Shown: positions 13,016 through 20,758, counted from the first letter of the stretch. The stretch is 21,168 nucleotides of DNA from an uncultured Clostridia bacterium (GCA_934255545.1 CAKQOE010000040.1:1-21168); one strand, 5' to 3'. Notes: a model not told the origin generated them from the letters alone. Numbers and translations: made by a program.

Positions 13016-13591
13016 ATGGCACTGCTTACAGTAAAAGACAGACAGAGATGCCTTAAGGCGCTCGGACTTTACGACGGAGCCATAGACGGCCTCGAAGGCA
13101 GGATGACAAGCAGAGCATATGCAGACCTGCAGGCAAAGTATTTCATAAAGCCGTACGATGTAGATGGAAAATACGGAAAAAACACGGATATACTGCTCAG
13201 GAGCGCATACAACTGCCGTAACTCAAAGTACTTCAAATTACTTGAGTTCCGCTGCAAGTGCGGCGGCAAATACTGCACAGGATTTCCGGCCGAAGTAGAC
13301 ATAAACCTTATACTCGGCCTCAATAAACTGAGAGCAGCCGCCGGCGGCCCGCTGACGATAACGAGCGGCCTCAGGTGCAAGACATGGAACGCCAAACAGG
13401 GCGGCGCAAGTGCATCGCGTCACACCCAGGGCAAAGCTGCAGATATAACAGGCGCGCCGACATCGACGGTAGCAAAGCGTAAGTCGATAAAAGCGACCTG
13501 GATGCGTCAGCGTAACGCACGTTACACATACTGCCAGGAAGACACAAACAAGTACCGTATGGGGAGTTCAGTCCATGTAGACGTAAAATAA
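13016..13591 (+). CDS. Phage endolysin: peptidoglycan-binding domain plus M15 peptidase
   Basis: This 191-residue protein starts directly after the holin stop. Residues about 7-65 resemble a PG_binding_1 domain (LGLYDGAIDGLEG, then DVDGKYGKNT). Residues about 75-191 match the Peptidase_M15_3 (D-Ala-D-Ala carboxypeptidase-like) fold. TSGLRCKTWN is followed by the zinc ligands H136 and D143 in SRHTQGKAADI, and H187 lies in the closing VHVDV. Cysteines cluster at RCKCGGKYC (79-87). There is no signal peptide, so export would depend on the holin. All key residues are present, so the enzyme may still be functional. Cell-wall target bonds are inferred from the family. Confidence 0.88.
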   Translation: MALLTVKDRQRCLKALGLYDGAIDGLEGRMTSRAYADLQAKYFIKPYDVDGKYGKNTDILLRSAYNCRNSKYFKLLEFRCKCGGKYCTGFPAEVDINLILGLNKLRAAAGGPLTITSGLRCKTWNAKQGGASASRHTQGKAADITGAPTSTVAKRKSIKATWMRQRNARYTYCQEDTNKYRMGSSVHVDVK

Positions 13592-13710
13592 CTTAAAAAA
13601 TTATTTACATTTATAGCAAACAATAAATAATCAAAAAGTCCTATAAACACTGAAATTTCAACGTTTATAACGAAACATAAGTTCTTAAATCCATAATCCT
13701 ACAACCAGAG

Positions 13711-13735
13711 GGAGGTCTTCAAAAGACCTCCTTTT
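13711..13735 (+). terminator. Intrinsic terminator downstream of the endolysin
   Basis: GGAGGTCTT-CAA-AAGACCTCC (13711-13731) is followed by TTTT. It lies about 120 bases after the endolysin stop and closes the phage-derived patch. The gap 13592-14097 otherwise holds AT-rich sequence (13592-13690 and 13736-13885, no gene seen) and then the dgt promoter and leader. Confidence 0.85.
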
Positions 13736-13885
13736 GGCTATTTTTCAACGTTTTCAGTGTGGAAAATAGTAGTAAAAAGCTGTATATCTGAAACGATTGG
13801 CAATGCGTTGACAACAATTTTAAAAAGTGATCAAATAAAGTTGAAAATAAAATCTCTTGGCGTAAAAGTATCCTTAATATGTAAA

Positions 13886-13915
13886 TTGACATAAAAATAC
13901 ATCAGGTAGTATAAT
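13886..13915 (+). promoter_or_regulatory. dgt promoter
   Basis: TTGACA (13886-13891), an 18-base spacer and a perfect TATAAT (13910-13915) start a leader of about 175 bases before dgt. Confidence 0.85.
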
Positions 13916-13945
13916 CTAATTAAATTAGCATATATTTGTTACTGC

Positions 13946-14073
13946 TGAATGGATATTCTGTATGAAGGTCATGCACGCGTCGGGCCGCGGTGACGCGGCA
14001 TCAGTTCCGATAATCGTCATGACCGTAAATGCATTTGCTGAGGACGGAAAAAGACGCATAATGCAGCCATTCA
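13946..14073 (+). promoter_or_regulatory. Structured dgt leader: candidate three-way-junction RNA
   Basis: P1 is TGAATGG (13946-13952) with CCATTCA (14067-14073). P2 is GGTCATG (13967-13973) with CATGACC (14018-14024). P2 contains the GTGA-family hairpin copy E, GCCGCG-GTGA-CGCGGC (13984-13999). P3 is TGCATT (14030-14035) with AATGCA (14060-14065). The helices follow in order without conflict and end 7 bases before the GGGGAGGAA ribosome binding site. A regulatory leader, such as a riboswitch or a protein-binding site, is possible. No known class is recognised. Confidence 0.5.
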
Positions 14074-14097
14074 TCGCAACAGGGGAGGAAACCGGTC

Positions 14098-15111
14098 ATG
14101 ATAACAAGAGAAATGCAGGAAAAAAGGGAGTATGAGCTGCTTTCGGAGCACGCAGCAAAGGCAGCAGAGTCAAAGGGGAGACGGGAGCATGAGGAACCGT
14201 GCTCCGTCAGGACTGCATTTCAGCGCGACCGTGACAGGATCGTACATTCTAAAGCCATCAGGCGACTGATGCACAAGACTCAGGTATTTCTGTCACCGGA
14301 GGGAGATCATTTCCGCACCCGTCTGACGCATACGATGGATGTGGCGCAGATAGCGAGAAGCATAGCGCGCGGACTGGCGCTCAACGAGGATCTGACGGAG
14401 GCTATAGCGCTGGGGCACGACCTCGGACATACGCCTTTCGGACACAATGGAGAAGAATTCCTTGATAAAAAGCATCCTGACGGATTCAAGCACAATGAGC
14501 AGAGCCTGAGAGTAGTCGATGTACTTGAATCGCGGCCTGAGGGACGCGGACTTAATCTCACGGAAGAAGTCAGAGACGGCATACTGAATCACACAGGCCC
14601 GAACAGACCGTTTACGCATGAAGGACGCATAGTGCGCATAAGCGACAGGATAGCGTATATAAATCACGACATCGACGATGCGATACGCGCAGGGATCATA
14701 AAGAACGAGGATCTGCCGCGCGATTGCGTGGAGCACCTCGGTGCTTCAAACAGGGAACGCGTAAATACGCTTATAATAGATATGATAAAAGCAAGCGAGG
14801 CCGCAGGCGATATATGTCAGAGCGAGGAATGCGATTTTTATATGAACAGGCTCAGGGACTTTATGTTTGAAGCTGTTTACAGAAATAAAATAGTAAAAGA
14901 GGATACGGAACTGGAAAAGATAAAAAATCTCATATACTCTCTTTATGATTATTTCATAGAGCATCCGGGGCAGATGCCGCAGGAGCATATAGAGATGCTT
15001 TACATTTACGGATCTGAAGAGGTAGTAAAAGATTACATAGCAGGCATGACAGACAGATATGCCATAAGCACGTATAAACGGCTTTTCGTGCCGAAGGGCT
15101 GGAAGCTGTAA
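14098..15111 (+). CDS. dgt: Deoxyguanosinetriphosphate triphosphohydrolase-like protein
   Basis: This 337-residue HD-domain enzyme of the Dgt family removes triphosphate from dGTP or other dNTPs and so helps set dNTP pools. The metal site is visible: H78 in TRLTHTMD, the HD pair H107-D108 in ALGHDLGHTPFGH, and D183 in RISDRIAYINHDIDD. The length fits the shorter Bacillota type, not the roughly 500-residue E. coli Dgt. A GGGGAGGAA site precedes ATG 14098. It is followed by dnaG and rpoD, a common order in Clostridia that links dNTP control with replication. Exact nucleotide preference cannot be read from sequence. Confidence 0.94.
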   Translation: MITREMQEKREYELLSEHAAKAAESKGRREHEEPCSVRTAFQRDRDRIVHSKAIRRLMHKTQVFLSPEGDHFRTRLTHTMDVAQIARSIARGLALNEDLTEAIALGHDLGHTPFGHNGEEFLDKKHPDGFKHNEQSLRVVDVLESRPEGRGLNLTEEVRDGILNHTGPNRPFTHEGRIVRISDRIAYINHDIDDAIRAGIIKNEDLPRDCVEHLGASNRERVNTLIIDMIKASEAAGDICQSEECDFYMNRLRDFMFEAVYRNKIVKEDTELEKIKNLIYSLYDYFIEHPGQMPQEHIEMLYIYGSEEVVKDYIAGMTDRYAISTYKRLFVPKGWKL

Positions 15112-15124
15112 TAAATAAAACAGA

Positions 15125-15145
15125 ACGCCGGCGCAATGCCGGCGT
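15125..15145 (+). terminator. Weak terminator-like hairpin after dgt
   Basis: ACGCCGGC (15125-15132) pairs with GCCGGCGT (15138-15145) over a GCAAT loop. No T-run follows, so it may only slow transcription or protect the dgt mRNA. It could allow readthrough into dnaG. I found no convincing dnaG promoter in 15146-15265, which includes an AT-only palindromic stretch near 15190-15210. Confidence 0.4.
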
Positions 15146-15265
15146 AACTTATATTATATAATGAATCCGTATAAAAAAATACTGAAAAGTGAAAAATTTT
15201 TAAAAATTTTCAGGGGAATTTCGTTTATCGCGTCGAATATTTAATAGACAGGTAAGGGGGTTCTT

Positions 15266-17074
15266 TTGAATAGTAGTATTGTAGATGAAATAAAAAGTAG
15301 GTGCGATATTGTTGATGTCATAGGACGTTATGTGACTTTGAAACGCGCGGGGAGCATCTATAAGGGACTGTGCCCGTTTCACAACGAAAAGACACCTTCT
15401 TTTGCTGTGTATGAGTCGAAACAGTTTTTTAACTGCTACGGCTGCGGAGCAGCAGGCGATGTTATCAGTTTCGTCATGAAGATAGAAAACATCGATTTTC
15501 GAACGGCAGTCTCAAAGCTTGCAGAGCAGTACGGCATAGACATGGACAAGTTCGGGTTCCGAAATGAGTCCAGAAAGAACGAGATATATGAGCTCAACCG
15601 CGACGCCGCCAGATTTTTCTTTAAAAATATGACGGAAAAGGCAAATCCCGGACTGGAATACATGAAGCGGAGGGGGCTCGACCCTAAGACTATTACAAAG
15701 TTTGGCATCGGCTATGCCGATGATTCCTGGGATTCGCTCGTCAGACATCTGTCTGCTGCAGGCTATTCGCATAAGCTTATGGTCGAGGCGGGACTCGCTT
15801 CCCGTAATGACGCAAAAGGCAGCTGTTACGACAAATTCAGAAACAGAGTGATCTTTCCGATATTCAATACGAGAGGGAAGGTCATAGGCTTCGGCGGCAG
15901 AGATCTTGGAGAACGCGGACCGAAGTATCTTAATTCTCCGGAATCAGACGTTTTTTCAAAAAAGAACAACCTGTATGGTTTAAATCTTACCAGACAGGAC
16001 ATAAATAAAAATAACTGCGCGATAATGGTCGAAGGCTATATGGACCTTGTATCGCTTTACAAAAACGGTGTTACGAATGTCGCAGCCTCGCTGGGTACTG
16101 CGCTGACGGAAAACCAGTGCAAGCTTCTCAAGCGCTACACTGAAAACGTCGTGCTGTCTTATGATGCGGACGCAGCGGGTCAGAAGGCGGCATTGCGCGG
16201 CATAGAGCTGCTTCACAGGGAAGGCATAAAGGCTAAGGTGCTGCATATATCTGACGGCAAGGACCCTGATGAATTCATAAAAAAGCATGGCAGGCTGGCT
16301 TTTATGAAGCTTGTAGATGAAGCACTGCCATATGCCGACTACAGGATATCCGTAGTAAAGCAGCGACACGATCTTTCTTCTACGGAAGGCGTTATAGACT
16401 TTCTGAAGGACGTCAACAGAGTGCTTGCGACATTGAGCCCGGTCGAGGCTGACGTGTATATAAAGAAGCTTGCTGCAGATACCGGAATATCAGAGAGTGC
16501 AATAAGGCGCGAAAACAATGCGTCCGCCGGGCGGACGTCAGGAGACGGTATCATTCAGGGCAGATCGGGGCCTGACAGATCAGGACCGTATTCGAGCCGT
16601 TACAATGATGCGGGCAGCGGGCAGACCGGTCGTACAGAAGGCGATAATGCAGGAAATATCATGCTGCAGAAAAACTTCATAAAGCTTATAACTGTTAATT
16701 CAGAATACATAAACGAAATAAAAGAATACGAATCTGTTTTTACCGATCCTGTATGCTTCAGGATATACAATATGCTGAGAGCGCTTTGGGAAGAGGACAG
16801 TGAGATAGATCTTAAAAAGGCTGCAGACTCTCTTGAGCCGTCAGACGCGGCTGTGCTTGGCGATATAGTCAGGTCACTGCCGTTTCCGACGAACAGCGAT
16901 AAGATGCTTGCTGATTTTAAAAGAAAGATAAAAACAGACAGACTGACGGAACGTTATGAAAATATAATAGAAATGCTCGATATGCTGCCTGAAAATGAGC
17001 CGGAGCAGATAAGGTCGCTCATGGATGAGCTTAAGAGCATACAGTCGGAGCTGCAGAGTGTTAAAATAAACTGA
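15266..17074 (+). CDS. dnaG: DNA primase
   Basis: This 602-residue primase makes RNA primers for the replisome. The N-terminal zinc domain has C36, H39, C57 and C60 (CPFHNEKTPSF, FNCYGCG). The catalytic core has the TOPRIM motifs VEGYMD (glutamate about 255) and SYDADAAG (about 299). The C-terminal part is the helicase-binding domain. Between them, about 410-460 is a low-complexity linker rich in Gly, Ser, Arg and Asp (SGDGIIQGRSGPDRSGPYSS), longer than I would expect. Its DNA includes a perfect hairpin, CGTCCGC-CGG-GCGGACG (16521-16537). The start is TTG 15266 with a GTAAGGGGG site; the next residues NSSIVDEIKSRCDIVDVI fit the family start well. It is 14 bases ahead of rpoD, in the classic macromolecular synthesis arrangement. 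Confidence 0.97.
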   Translation: MNSSIVDEIKSRCDIVDVIGRYVTLKRAGSIYKGLCPFHNEKTPSFAVYESKQFFNCYGCGAAGDVISFVMKIENIDFRTAVSKLAEQYGIDMDKFGFRNESRKNEIYELNRDAARFFFKNMTEKANPGLEYMKRRGLDPKTITKFGIGYADDSWDSLVRHLSAAGYSHKLMVEAGLASRNDAKGSCYDKFRNRVIFPIFNTRGKVIGFGGRDLGERGPKYLNSPESDVFSKKNNLYGLNLTRQDINKNNCAIMVEGYMDLVSLYKNGVTNVAASLGTALTENQCKLLKRYTENVVLSYDADAAGQKAALRGIELLHREGIKAKVLHISDGKDPDEFIKKHGRLAFMKLVDEALPYADYRISVVKQRHDLSSTEGVIDFLKDVNRVLATLSPVEADVYIKKLAADTGISESAIRRENNASAGRTSGDGIIQGRSGPDRSGPYSSRYNDAGSGQTGRTEGDNAGNIMLQKNFIKLITVNSEYINEIKEYESVFTDPVCFRIYNMLRALWEEDSEIDLKKAADSLEPSDAAVLGDIVRSLPFPTNSDKMLADFKRKIKTDRLTERYENIIEMLDMLPENEPEQIRSLMDELKSIQSELQSVKIN

Positions 17075-17088
17075 GAGGAAATATTATA

Positions 17089-18249
17089 ATGGAAAATGAA
17101 GCATTGAACATCGAACAGAAGAAGGTCGAGATAATAAACGTCCTGCTTGAAAAGGGCAAGGGCAAGGGCCGTCTTTCATACAAGGAAATATCGGATCAGA
17201 TCGATACTGTAGAACTTGACAAGGATCAGATGGATGAGCTTTACGAAACACTCATGACAAACGGCATAGAGATCGTTTCAGAGACTGAGCCTGAGGATTT
17301 CAACATAAATCTGAAAAATTTTGACGATCATCTTGATGAGCTGGATGAAGATGATAAGGCTGACCTCAAGGCTGCCGAAGAGAGCGAAGAAGATTTTGAA
17401 GCTTCCATGGCAAAGGGCATCGCTGTAGATGACCCTGTAAGGATGTACCTCAAGGAGATCGGAAAGGTACCGCTGCTGTCAGCTGAGGAGGAGATAGAGC
17501 TTGCAAAGAGGATGGAGCTTGGCGATGAGGAAGCAAAGAAAAAGTTATGCGAAGCTAACCTGCGTCTCGTTGTAAGTATCGCAAAGCGTTATGTAGGAAG
17601 AGGAATGCTTTTCCTTGACCTTATCCAGGAGGGAAATCTCGGTCTGATAAAGGCTGTTGACAAGTTTGACTGGAGAAAGGGCTATAAGTTCAGTACGTAT
17701 GCTACATGGTGGATCAGACAGGCTATCACTCGTTCCATAGCCGACCAGGCTCGTACCATCAGGATACCTGTTCATATGGTAGAAACTATAAACAAACTCA
17801 TAAGGATATCAAGACAGCTCCTGCAGGAACTCGGACGTGAGCCGACTCCTGAAGAGATCGCTGCAGAAATGGATATTTCAGTTGAGAAGGTGCGCGAGAT
17901 ACTCAAGATCGCTCAGGAGCCTGTTTCTCTCGAAACGCCTATAGGTGAAGAGGAAGACAGTCATCTCGGCGACTTCATACCGGACGATGACGTTCCTGCT
18001 CCTGCTGAAGCTGCGGCTTTCTCAATGCTCAAGGAACAGCTCGTTGAGGTGCTCGGCACTCTTACTGAAAGAGAGCAGAAGGTACTTAAGCTGAGATTCG
18101 GTCTTGAGGACGGACGCGCGCGTACTCTTGAAGAGGTCGGAAAGCAGTTCGACGTTACAAGAGAGCGTATAAGACAGATAGAAGCAAAGGCTCTGAGAAA
18201 GCTCAGACACCCAAGCAGAAGCAAGAAGCTCAAGGATTATCTTGAGTAG
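17089..18249 (+). CDS. rpoD: RNA polymerase primary sigma factor (sigma-A/RpoD)
   Basis: This 386-residue sigma factor directs RNA polymerase to housekeeping promoters. Region 1.1 (about 1-95) is acidic. Region 1.2 starts at DPVRMYLKEIG. Region 2 has RLVVSIAKRYVGRGM, LDLIQEGNLGLIKAVDKFD and the -10-reading helix YATWWIRQAITR. Region 3 has EPTPEEIAAEM and region 4 has EREQKVLKLRFGL with TRERIRQIEAKALRKLR. The large non-conserved insertion of proteobacterial RpoD is absent, as expected for Bacillota. GAGAGGAA lies 8 bases before ATG 17089. It follows dnaG closely and precedes trmK by 20 bases, so the four genes dnaG-rpoD-trmK-nif3 are probably co-transcribed. Confidence 0.98.
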   Translation: MENEALNIEQKKVEIINVLLEKGKGKGRLSYKEISDQIDTVELDKDQMDELYETLMTNGIEIVSETEPEDFNINLKNFDDHLDELDEDDKADLKAAEESEEDFEASMAKGIAVDDPVRMYLKEIGKVPLLSAEEEIELAKRMELGDEEAKKKLCEANLRLVVSIAKRYVGRGMLFLDLIQEGNLGLIKAVDKFDWRKGYKFSTYATWWIRQAITRSIADQARTIRIPVHMVETINKLIRISRQLLQELGREPTPEEIAAEMDISVEKVREILKIAQEPVSLETPIGEEEDSHLGDFIPDDDVPAPAEAAAFSMLKEQLVEVLGTLTEREQKVLKLRFGLEDGRARTLEEVGKQFDVTRERIRQIEAKALRKLRHPSRSKKLKDYLE

Positions 18250-18269
18250 GCACGGCGGTGCGTGTAGCG

Positions 18270-19061
18270 ATGCATAAGAACAAACTTAAACTGACAGACC
18301 GTATGCAGGTCATAGCAGACCTTGTGGGCGACGGTGAGACAGTAGCCGACATAGGCACGGATCACGGATATATACCGCTTTGGCTGCTTATAAACGGCAG
18401 GTGCAGCGATGTCATACTTGCCGATGTAAATCAGGGACCTCTCGACAGAGCAGCTGCAAACGCTGCCGTCTACCTGGAGCATGAAAATGCAGCGAAACTC
18501 GATATGCGCCTCGGAAGCGGCATAGAGGTGCTTGAAAACGGCGAGGCTGACACTGTAATAATAGCAGGAATGGGCGGAATACTCATACGCGACATACTGT
18601 CGCATGATATCGCAAAGACGCGTTCGCTCAAAAAGCTCATACTTCAGCCGCGTAATAATTCAGATGAGCTGCGCAGATGGATATGCTCGGTCCTGCGTGA
18701 TTTTACGATAGTAAATGAGCGCGTGGTAAAAGAAGGAAAAAAATACAGCGAAATACTCTGCGCTGTCAGAAATGAGCGCGTGACAGAAGCTGACGCGGGA
18801 CGCGTCGAAAAAGCGACAGCCTTAAAAGATCTGCTCGGCATTTCGGAGGATATTTCCATGGAAATACCGTGCATGTATCTGGCAAATGCTGATGACACAG
18901 TGTGCGATTACCTTGAAAAACGCGTTCAGGTAGAAGAAGGAATAATAAATTCCATAAAAGAGAGCGGACGCAACGAAGCTTCAGAGCGTCAGCTCGCGCT
19001 GACAGAAAAAAGGCTTAAAGACATAAAAAAGATGGCTGAGACATGCAGCAGATATATGTAA
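18270..19061 (+). CDS. trmK: tRNA (adenine-22-N1)-methyltransferase TrmK
   Basis: This enzyme methylates A22 in the D-loop of tRNA with S-adenosylmethionine. Starting at ATG 18270 it has 263 residues; a GTG at 18258 in frame would add four. No clear ribosome binding site precedes either start, which suggests coupling to rpoD, whose stop is at 18249. Motifs: LTDRMQVIADLV, ADIGTDHGYIPLWL (SAM-binding), AGMGGILI and LQPRNNSDELRRW, the last equivalent to the LQPN motif of B. subtilis TrmK. The C-terminal helical domain ends with a predicted coiled coil (LTEKRLKDIKKM). trmK next to rpoD and nif3 is a conserved Bacillota order. Confidence 0.93.
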   Translation: MHKNKLKLTDRMQVIADLVGDGETVADIGTDHGYIPLWLLINGRCSDVILADVNQGPLDRAAANAAVYLEHENAAKLDMRLGSGIEVLENGEADTVIIAGMGGILIRDILSHDIAKTRSLKKLILQPRNNSDELRRWICSVLRDFTIVNERVVKEGKKYSEILCAVRNERVTEADAGRVEKATALKDLLGISEDISMEIPCMYLANADDTVCDYLEKRVQVEEGIINSIKESGRNEASERQLALTEKRLKDIKKMAETCSRYM

Positions 19062-19078
19062 AGGATATGTTATCCGTA

Positions 19079-19879
19079 ATGAATATAAAAGAACTTATCT
19101 CTGTAATAAACGAAATAGCGCCTGAAGAGCTTCAGGAGAGCTGGGACAACAGCGGCATACAGATAAATGCCGATCCTGAAAAGGATATCAGAAATATCAT
19201 GACATGTCTTGAGATAAGTGATGCTGTAGTAGATGAAGCTGTAGAAAAGGGCGTTGATGTCGTTGTGACACATCATCCGCTCATATTTTCAAAGCTGGAT
19301 AAGATCGACGCAGAAAATATAGTCGGAGGTCAGATAGTAAAGCTCGTAAAAAACGGCATAAGTGTTTATTCGTCTCATACTGCTTTTGACTCTGCATCTC
19401 ACGGTACCAATCAGGATCTGGCAGAGCAGCTTGATCTGAAAGATATAACTCCTATGGAGCCTGCCGATGGACATCCCGGATGCGGCATGGGTCGTTACGG
19501 CATATATAGAGAGCCTGTATATTTTGGCGATTTCATCGAAGATGTCGCGGAGATATGCCCTGACGCTGAGATAAGAGTAGCAGGTCCTGTTCCTGAGCAT
19601 GTTAAGAAAGTCGCGCTCTGTACAGGCGCAGGTGCTGAGTTTATAGACGAGGCCTATGAGAACGGCGCTGACGTTTATATAACAGGGGATGTTAAGTATC
19701 ATGACGCGCGTCATGCGGATGATATAGGGCTTTGCGTCGTTGACGCGGGTCATTACGGCACTGAAGTGCTTTTCTCGCGCAATATGGCGCATCTGCTTAT
19801 AAACGCGCTCGATGAAAAGCATCTTTTAGACGATGTGGAGGTATTTCCTTCGGAAACTAATATAGATCCGTTCAGATAA
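19079..19879 (+). CDS. Nif3-like dinuclear metal centre protein (GTP cyclohydrolase 1 type 2 homologue)
   Basis: Starting at ATG 19079 (AAGGAT site at loose spacing) the protein has 266 residues. Upstream in-frame ATGs at 19067 and 19043 are possible, and 19043 lies inside trmK. The metal-binding motifs of the Nif3/YbgI/YqfO family are visible: THHPLIF near residue 75, HTAFDSASHGTNQDLAEQL near 105, and TGDVKYHDARHADD with AGHYGTE near 215-240. EESWDNSG-like text near the start (ELQESWDNSGIQI) is also typical. It lacks the PII-like insert that makes many Bacillota homologues about 370 residues long, so it is the short form. The biochemical role of the family is unsettled. Confidence 0.9.
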   Translation: MNIKELISVINEIAPEELQESWDNSGIQINADPEKDIRNIMTCLEISDAVVDEAVEKGVDVVVTHHPLIFSKLDKIDAENIVGGQIVKLVKNGISVYSSHTAFDSASHGTNQDLAEQLDLKDITPMEPADGHPGCGMGRYGIYREPVYFGDFIEDVAEICPDAEIRVAGPVPEHVKKVALCTGAGAEFIDEAYENGADVYITGDVKYHDARHADDIGLCVVDAGHYGTEVLFSRNMAHLLINALDEKHLLDDVEVFPSETNIDPFR

Positions 19880-19960
19880 AAAAGCAGACGGCTGGTCAGC
19901 TGCGTATGGGAATTTTTTATCGTAAAGTACTGTTTTTGTGCTTTTTTAATCAAATTGTAA

Positions 19961-19988
19961 TTTGTATGCAGATCGAAAATGGTATAAT
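19961..19988 (+). promoter_or_regulatory. rnpB promoter
   Basis: A perfect TATAAT (19983-19988) has TTTGTA (19961-19966) 16 bases upstream. The expected start near 19995 coincides with the predicted 5' end of RNase P RNA. Confidence 0.7.
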
Positions 19989-19998
19989 ATAATAAAGA

Positions 19999-20347
19999 TG
20001 TGAGTAAGCCAGACGATCGCGTCACCCGGTAACGTGTGACGAGGAAAGTCCGAGCTCCGCAGGGCAAGGGTGCCTGATAACGTCAGGCGAAGGTGACTTC
20101 AGGGAAAGTGCAACAGAGATATACCGCCGCGCAAGCGGTAAGGGTGAAAAGGTGAGGTAAGAGCTCACCGGCGTTCTGGTAACAGGGCGCGTCCATGTAA
20201 ACCCCACCCGGAGCAAGACCAAGAATTGGCATAAAAAGCGGCTGCCCGTCGCTGCCTGGTATGGTAGGTTGCTTGAACGTATCGGCGACGATACGGCTAG
20301 AAAGATGATCGTTTAATACAGAACTCGGCTTACAGGTTTGCTCACAC
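19999..20347 (+). ncRNA. rnpB: RNase P RNA, bacterial class A
   Basis: This is the catalytic RNA that trims the 5' leader of pre-tRNAs. The universal P4 and core elements are present in order: GAGGAAAGTCCGAGCTCC (20040-20057), ACAGAGATATACCGCC (20112-20127), GGTAAGGGTGAAAAGGTG (20136-20153), TAAACCCCACCCGGAGCAAG (20198-20217), AGAAAGATGATCG, and ACAGAACTCGGCTTACAG near 20319-20336. P1 is formed by GTGAG-T-AAGCC at the 5' end and GGCTT with GCTCAC at the 3' end, and the T-run right after P1 (20348-20352) can end transcription. The layout without the Bacillus-type P5.1/P10.1 hallmarks, as far as I can judge, points to class A, which many Clostridia have. Ends are accurate to a few bases. Confidence 0.95.
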
Positions 20348-20395
20348 TTTTTATTATGACGAATATAATACAAATAGATCAGGAGGTTTTACGCG

Positions 20396-20758
20396 ATGGC
20401 TTTTTTAGACAAATTAAGTGATATCGGCAAGTCAGTTGCTCAGAAATCAGGCGAGATAGCTGAATCTAGCAAGCTCATGATGAATATCAAGAAAAAAGAA
20501 AAGGATATCAGAACTTTAAAGTTTGAGATCGGCAAGTACGTATATCAGCAGTATAAAAACGGTCACGTTTTCGATGAAAAGATCGAGTCATTATGTTCCG
20601 ATATAGACGCTGCATATACGGATATTGCGAACCTTGAAGCTGAACGCGAGAGCGTAGGCATTGATGATCACGATATAGAAGTCGTTGAAGCAGAGCTTGA
20701 CGATGACGATGATATCGATATTTCTCCTGAAGATGAGGAGATACTTAAGGATCTTTAG
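20396..20758 (+). CDS. Small coiled-coil protein with acidic tail, function unknown
   Basis: This protein has 120 residues from ATG 20396, with an AGGAGG site upstream. Residues about 1-25 are amphipathic (FLDKLSDIGKSVAQKSGEIAE), and about 26-90 are heptad-like helices (NIKKKEKDIRTLKFEIGKYV, DIANLEAERESV). The last 25 residues are strongly acidic (five Asp in a row). It resembles the helical N-terminal half of clostridial small proteins that normally end in a zinc ribbon. Here no cysteine pairs follow, so the acidic tail takes that place. A TATAAT at 20364-20369 may be its -10 box, without a clear -35. It is cytoplasmic by composition. The function is not known to me. Confidence 0.8.
   Translation: MAFLDKLSDIGKSVAQKSGEIAESSKLMMNIKKKEKDIRTLKFEIGKYVYQQYKNGHVFDEKIESLCSDIDAAYTDIANLEAERESVGIDDHDIEVVEAELDDDDDIDISPEDEEILKDL

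Larger units (their letters stand above)
12209..13591 (+). mobile_element. Remnant prophage lysis module
   Basis: Two small phage-like ORFs, a holin and a cell-wall peptidase stand together between the host genes amt and dgt. No integrase, capsid, tail or repressor gene is present in the window. Similar 14-base sequences occur at 11661-11674 and 13690-13703 (13 of 14 identical) and might be old attachment-type repeats. Both copies precede a terminator, so duplication of a terminator unit is an alternative. Codon use resembles the host, suggesting long residence. Confidence 0.65.

Noticed and set aside
14018..14050. Purine (or 2'-deoxyguanosine) riboswitch before dgt, because ACCGTAAATG also occurs in the xpt riboswitch.
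   Set aside because: The conserved junction segments (TATAA, ATATGG, GTTTCTACC type) are absent, and the match lies in a different structural position. Ten bases can match by chance.
19880..19915. Terminator for nif3 (GCA...GCT with AGCTGC).
   Set aside because: The stem needs a four-base bulge, is very short, and is not followed directly by a T-run.
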